Positions 35,302-36,251 of a stretch of 36,251 nt of DNA are shown in pieces (within the stretch, counting starts at the first letter, position 1; each line of letters opens with the position of its first letter). Origin of the DNA: Candidatus Gagatemarchaeum stordalenia (GTDB lineage: Archaea > Thermoproteota > Nitrososphaeria > Nitrososphaerales > Gagatemarchaeaceae). Made by a program: the position numbers and the translations under genes. The notes under the pieces were generated by a model. It made no database searches, was not told the origin of the DNA, and worked only from the letters and a program-made list of their open reading frames with translations. The stretch covers positions 1 through 36,251 of the forward strand of contig PLUF01000009.1 in the NCBI GenBank assembly GCA_003164815.1. Reading direction: 5' to 3'.

Positions 35302-35550
35302 TTATTCATGAGAAAGTGGTTTTCCATTTCGTCGGTTCATCCTCAACGGAACCGTCAACATCGAATTGAAGGCTTGCCAATCGACGACACTCATTTTCAC
35401 GAGTCTCTTCCACTGATTACTGCTAACGTAGCATCCGAACAACCAACTCCAAGGTTTTCGCTGGGTCGCGGAGTGTCAAAGAATATGTTCCATCTCGTGC
35501 TTCTCGCTCATTCTTCTCTCCAGGGTTCTTACTCAAGATGCATATGTTGG
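35302..35550 (-). pseudogene. Possible remnant of a GT4 C-terminal domain
   Basis: One minus-strand frame ending at 35423 reads NPGEKNEREARDGTYSLTLR, then DPAKTLELVVRMLR before a stop. This resembles the 'DP..LA..i..LL' helix near the end of GT4 proteins. A second frame beyond it reads SNQWKRLVKMSVVDWQAFNSM and ends at a stop at 35302, resembling the final helices of such enzymes ('..lv..fsW..va'). Joining them needs one frameshift. The upstream part of the gene is missing. The call rests on weak similarity. Confidence 0.3.
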
Positions 35551-35564
35551 TGCTATCAACATAT
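35542..35564. promoter_or_regulatory. Inverted repeat next to a TATA box (operator candidate)
   Basis: ATATGTTG (35542-35549) and CAACATAT (35557-35564) are perfect complements with a 7-nt spacer. The right arm runs into the AT-rich ATATAATGG, just 9 nt before TATAAA. A dimeric repressor or activator bound here would touch the basal promoter. The left part may overlap old coding sequence, so chance is possible. Confidence 0.4.
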
Positions 35565-35572
35565 AATGGTAG

Positions 35573-35578
35573 TATAAA
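35573..35578 (+). promoter_or_regulatory. TATA box upstream of the terminal GT2
   Basis: TATAAA predicts transcription starting near 35602. The GT2 ATG at 35652 would then have a leader of about 50 nt that includes the start of a very short ORF at 35612. Confidence 0.55.
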
Positions 35579-35611
35579 GTGGCTAGACAGAGGAGTGCGG
35601 GGACAGAGAAT

Positions 35612-35668
35612 ATGTCGGAAGATGAATCGGAAGAACACTTGTTAAGCACCAATGAATCCCAAATATAG
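35612..35668 (+). CDS. Possible 18-aa upstream ORF
   Basis: ATG 35612 lies about 10 nt after the predicted transcript start and opens an acidic 18-codon frame (MSEDESEEHLLSTNESQI) whose stop lies inside the GT2 gene, overlapping its start in another frame. It might couple or reduce translation of the GT2. Its shortness makes a chance frame equally likely. Confidence 0.15.
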   Translation: MSEDESEEHLLSTNESQI

Positions 35669-36251
35669 TATCTGTATTACTCACTACAACGACGCGTTCA
35701 GTGCCAGGCAATCATTGGAAAGTATCTTGAATCAGATCGCTGACGATTTCGAGGTAGTTGTCGTCGACCAGAGTAGTACTGACGGATCTTTGGATGTCCT
35801 TGAAGAGTTTGCACAAGAGGGGCAGATAGCCCTCTATCGCCAAAGATTTCGGAACCGAGGCCTCGGGAGACAACTGGCCTTCGAAATGTCAAGAGGTGGG
35901 TATGTTCTTTCCAATCTAGATTTGGACGACGTCTTCTTGCCTAATCTCTCTGAATTTGTCTCCCTTTACCATGCCAATTGCGAAGGAATGTTTCTTTGGA
36001 ACACGAAGGGAGGTTCAATAGCTCCCAGAAGCCTGATTGTCTCCCTGGGCGGCTGGAGAAATCTGCAGTATAGTGAGGATTTTGACCTTGCGTCGAGAGC
36101 GGCCCAGATTGGGAAATTTCGGAACACGAGATACAGGCTGATTGCTTTGGAGGGAAGGCATCCTGAACGCCACACACGTCTGGGTGAAATGAAATTCACC
36201 TATCTTTACGAGCGGGAACAGATGCGATTAAGAGCCTATCCCAAAAATAGA
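35652..36251 (+). CDS. GT2-family glycosyltransferase (3' end beyond the window)
   Basis: From ATG 35652 the frame stays open for 200 codons to the window edge. MNPKYSICITHYNDAFSARQ opens a GT-A fold, VVVVDQSSTDGS is the nucleotide loop, and RGLGRQLAFEMSRGGYVLSN followed by LDLDDVF carries the D-x-D metal motif. LGGWRNLQYSEDFDLASRAA gives the acceptor-side E-D pair. It is a relative of the minus-strand GT2 at 17.9 kb, with the same YSIC start, G-GRQ-A segment and DDVF. The gene looks intact as far as it is seen. The inverted repeat and TATA box upstream suggest regulated expression. Donor and acceptor are unknown. Confidence 0.88.
   Translation, partial: MNPKYSICITHYNDAFSARQSLESILNQIADDFEVVVVDQSSTDGSLDVLEEFAQEGQIALYRQRFRNRGLGRQLAFEMSRGGYVLSNLDLDDVFLPNLSEFVSLYHANCEGMFLWNTKGGSIAPRSLIVSLGGWRNLQYSEDFDLASRAAQIGKFRNTRYRLIALEGRHPERHTRLGEMKFTYLYEREQMRLRAYPKNR

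Larger units (their letters stand above)
35020..35651. other. AT-richer decayed stretch before the terminal GT2
   Basis: There is no intact gene. A minus-strand frame at 35001-35183 (MAVERLGGTSLGRVLMPKR...) is open but matches no family I know and overlaps the start of the FkbM pseudogene. It could be the remnant of an upstream gene. The stretch 35302-35550 resembles GT4 debris (listed separately). The rest holds the inverted repeat and TATA box that serve the GT2 gene. Confidence 0.45.

Noticed and set aside
35257..35577. Plus-strand frame of 106 codons
   Set aside because: It has a GTG start with no ribosome site, a His/Ser-rich composition unlike its neighbours, and runs over the inverted repeat and TATA box.
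1..36251. CRISPR arrays, insertion sequences, integrase or attachment sites
   Set aside because: No regularly spaced repeats, transposase-like proteins or long terminal repeats were found by reading both strands.

Overview
The window is most likely chromosomal DNA from an uncultivated, GC-rich archaeon, probably a member of the Thermoproteota close to Nitrososphaeria/Thaumarchaeota. The placement is an inference. It rests on A/T-rich TATA-like boxes about 25-30 nt upstream of start codons (leaderless promoters at 11.5, 24.0 and 31.6 kb), on AGGTGA-type ribosome sites before other genes, on frequent TTG and GTG starts, and on very large Ser/Thr/Asn-rich exported proteins with a C-terminal membrane anchor. 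No rRNA, tRNA, CRISPR array, transposase or integrase was seen.

Region 1 (about 0-13.4 kb, all + strand, tightly packed or overlapping) is a surface-glycan assembly and export locus. It runs: the tail of a winged-helix-like protein, a 712-aa polytopic membrane protein, a 120-aa DUF1616-like membrane protein, a left-handed beta-helix acyltransferase, a GT4, a membrane-anchored GT2, two more GT4s, an NAD-dependent nucleotide-sugar epimerase, a NodB-type deacetylase, another GT4, and then an ABC exporter (ATPase plus ABC-2 permease). The expected workflow is sugar activation, sequential glycosyl transfer on the cytoplasmic face, acetylation or deacetylation, and ABC-type export.

Region 2 (13.5-25.3 kb, mixed strands, visibly less GC-rich in parts) holds a 1,444-aa anchored surface protein with a glycosidase-like N-terminal half, a GT2 and a GT4 on the minus strand, an FkbM methyltransferase, an 836-aa anchored surface protein on the minus strand, and a GT4.

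Region 3 (25.3-34.0 kb, + strand) has a Tat-signal protein, a 1,338-aa glycosidase-like protein that is paralogous to the 1,444-aa protein but has no visible signal peptide or anchor, a Ser/Thr-rich anchored protein, and a 789-aa PQQ-type beta-propeller protein whose N-terminal domain is shared with the 836-aa protein.

Region 4 (34.0-36.25 kb) is an AT-richer, decaying segment. It has a structured intergenic stretch, an FkbM gene broken by two frameshifts, debris resembling a GT4 C-terminus, an inverted repeat abutting a TATA box, and a GT2 cut off by the window end.

The most interesting structural observation is that the families in 17.9-24.0 kb (GT2 minus, GT4 minus, FkbM plus, 'GANTT' surface protein minus) recur in mirrored order, mostly with inverted orientation, at 31.6-36.2 kb ('GANTT' surface protein plus, FkbM pseudogene minus, GT4-like debris, GT2 plus). 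This suggests two diverged copies of one glycan/surface-protein cassette.
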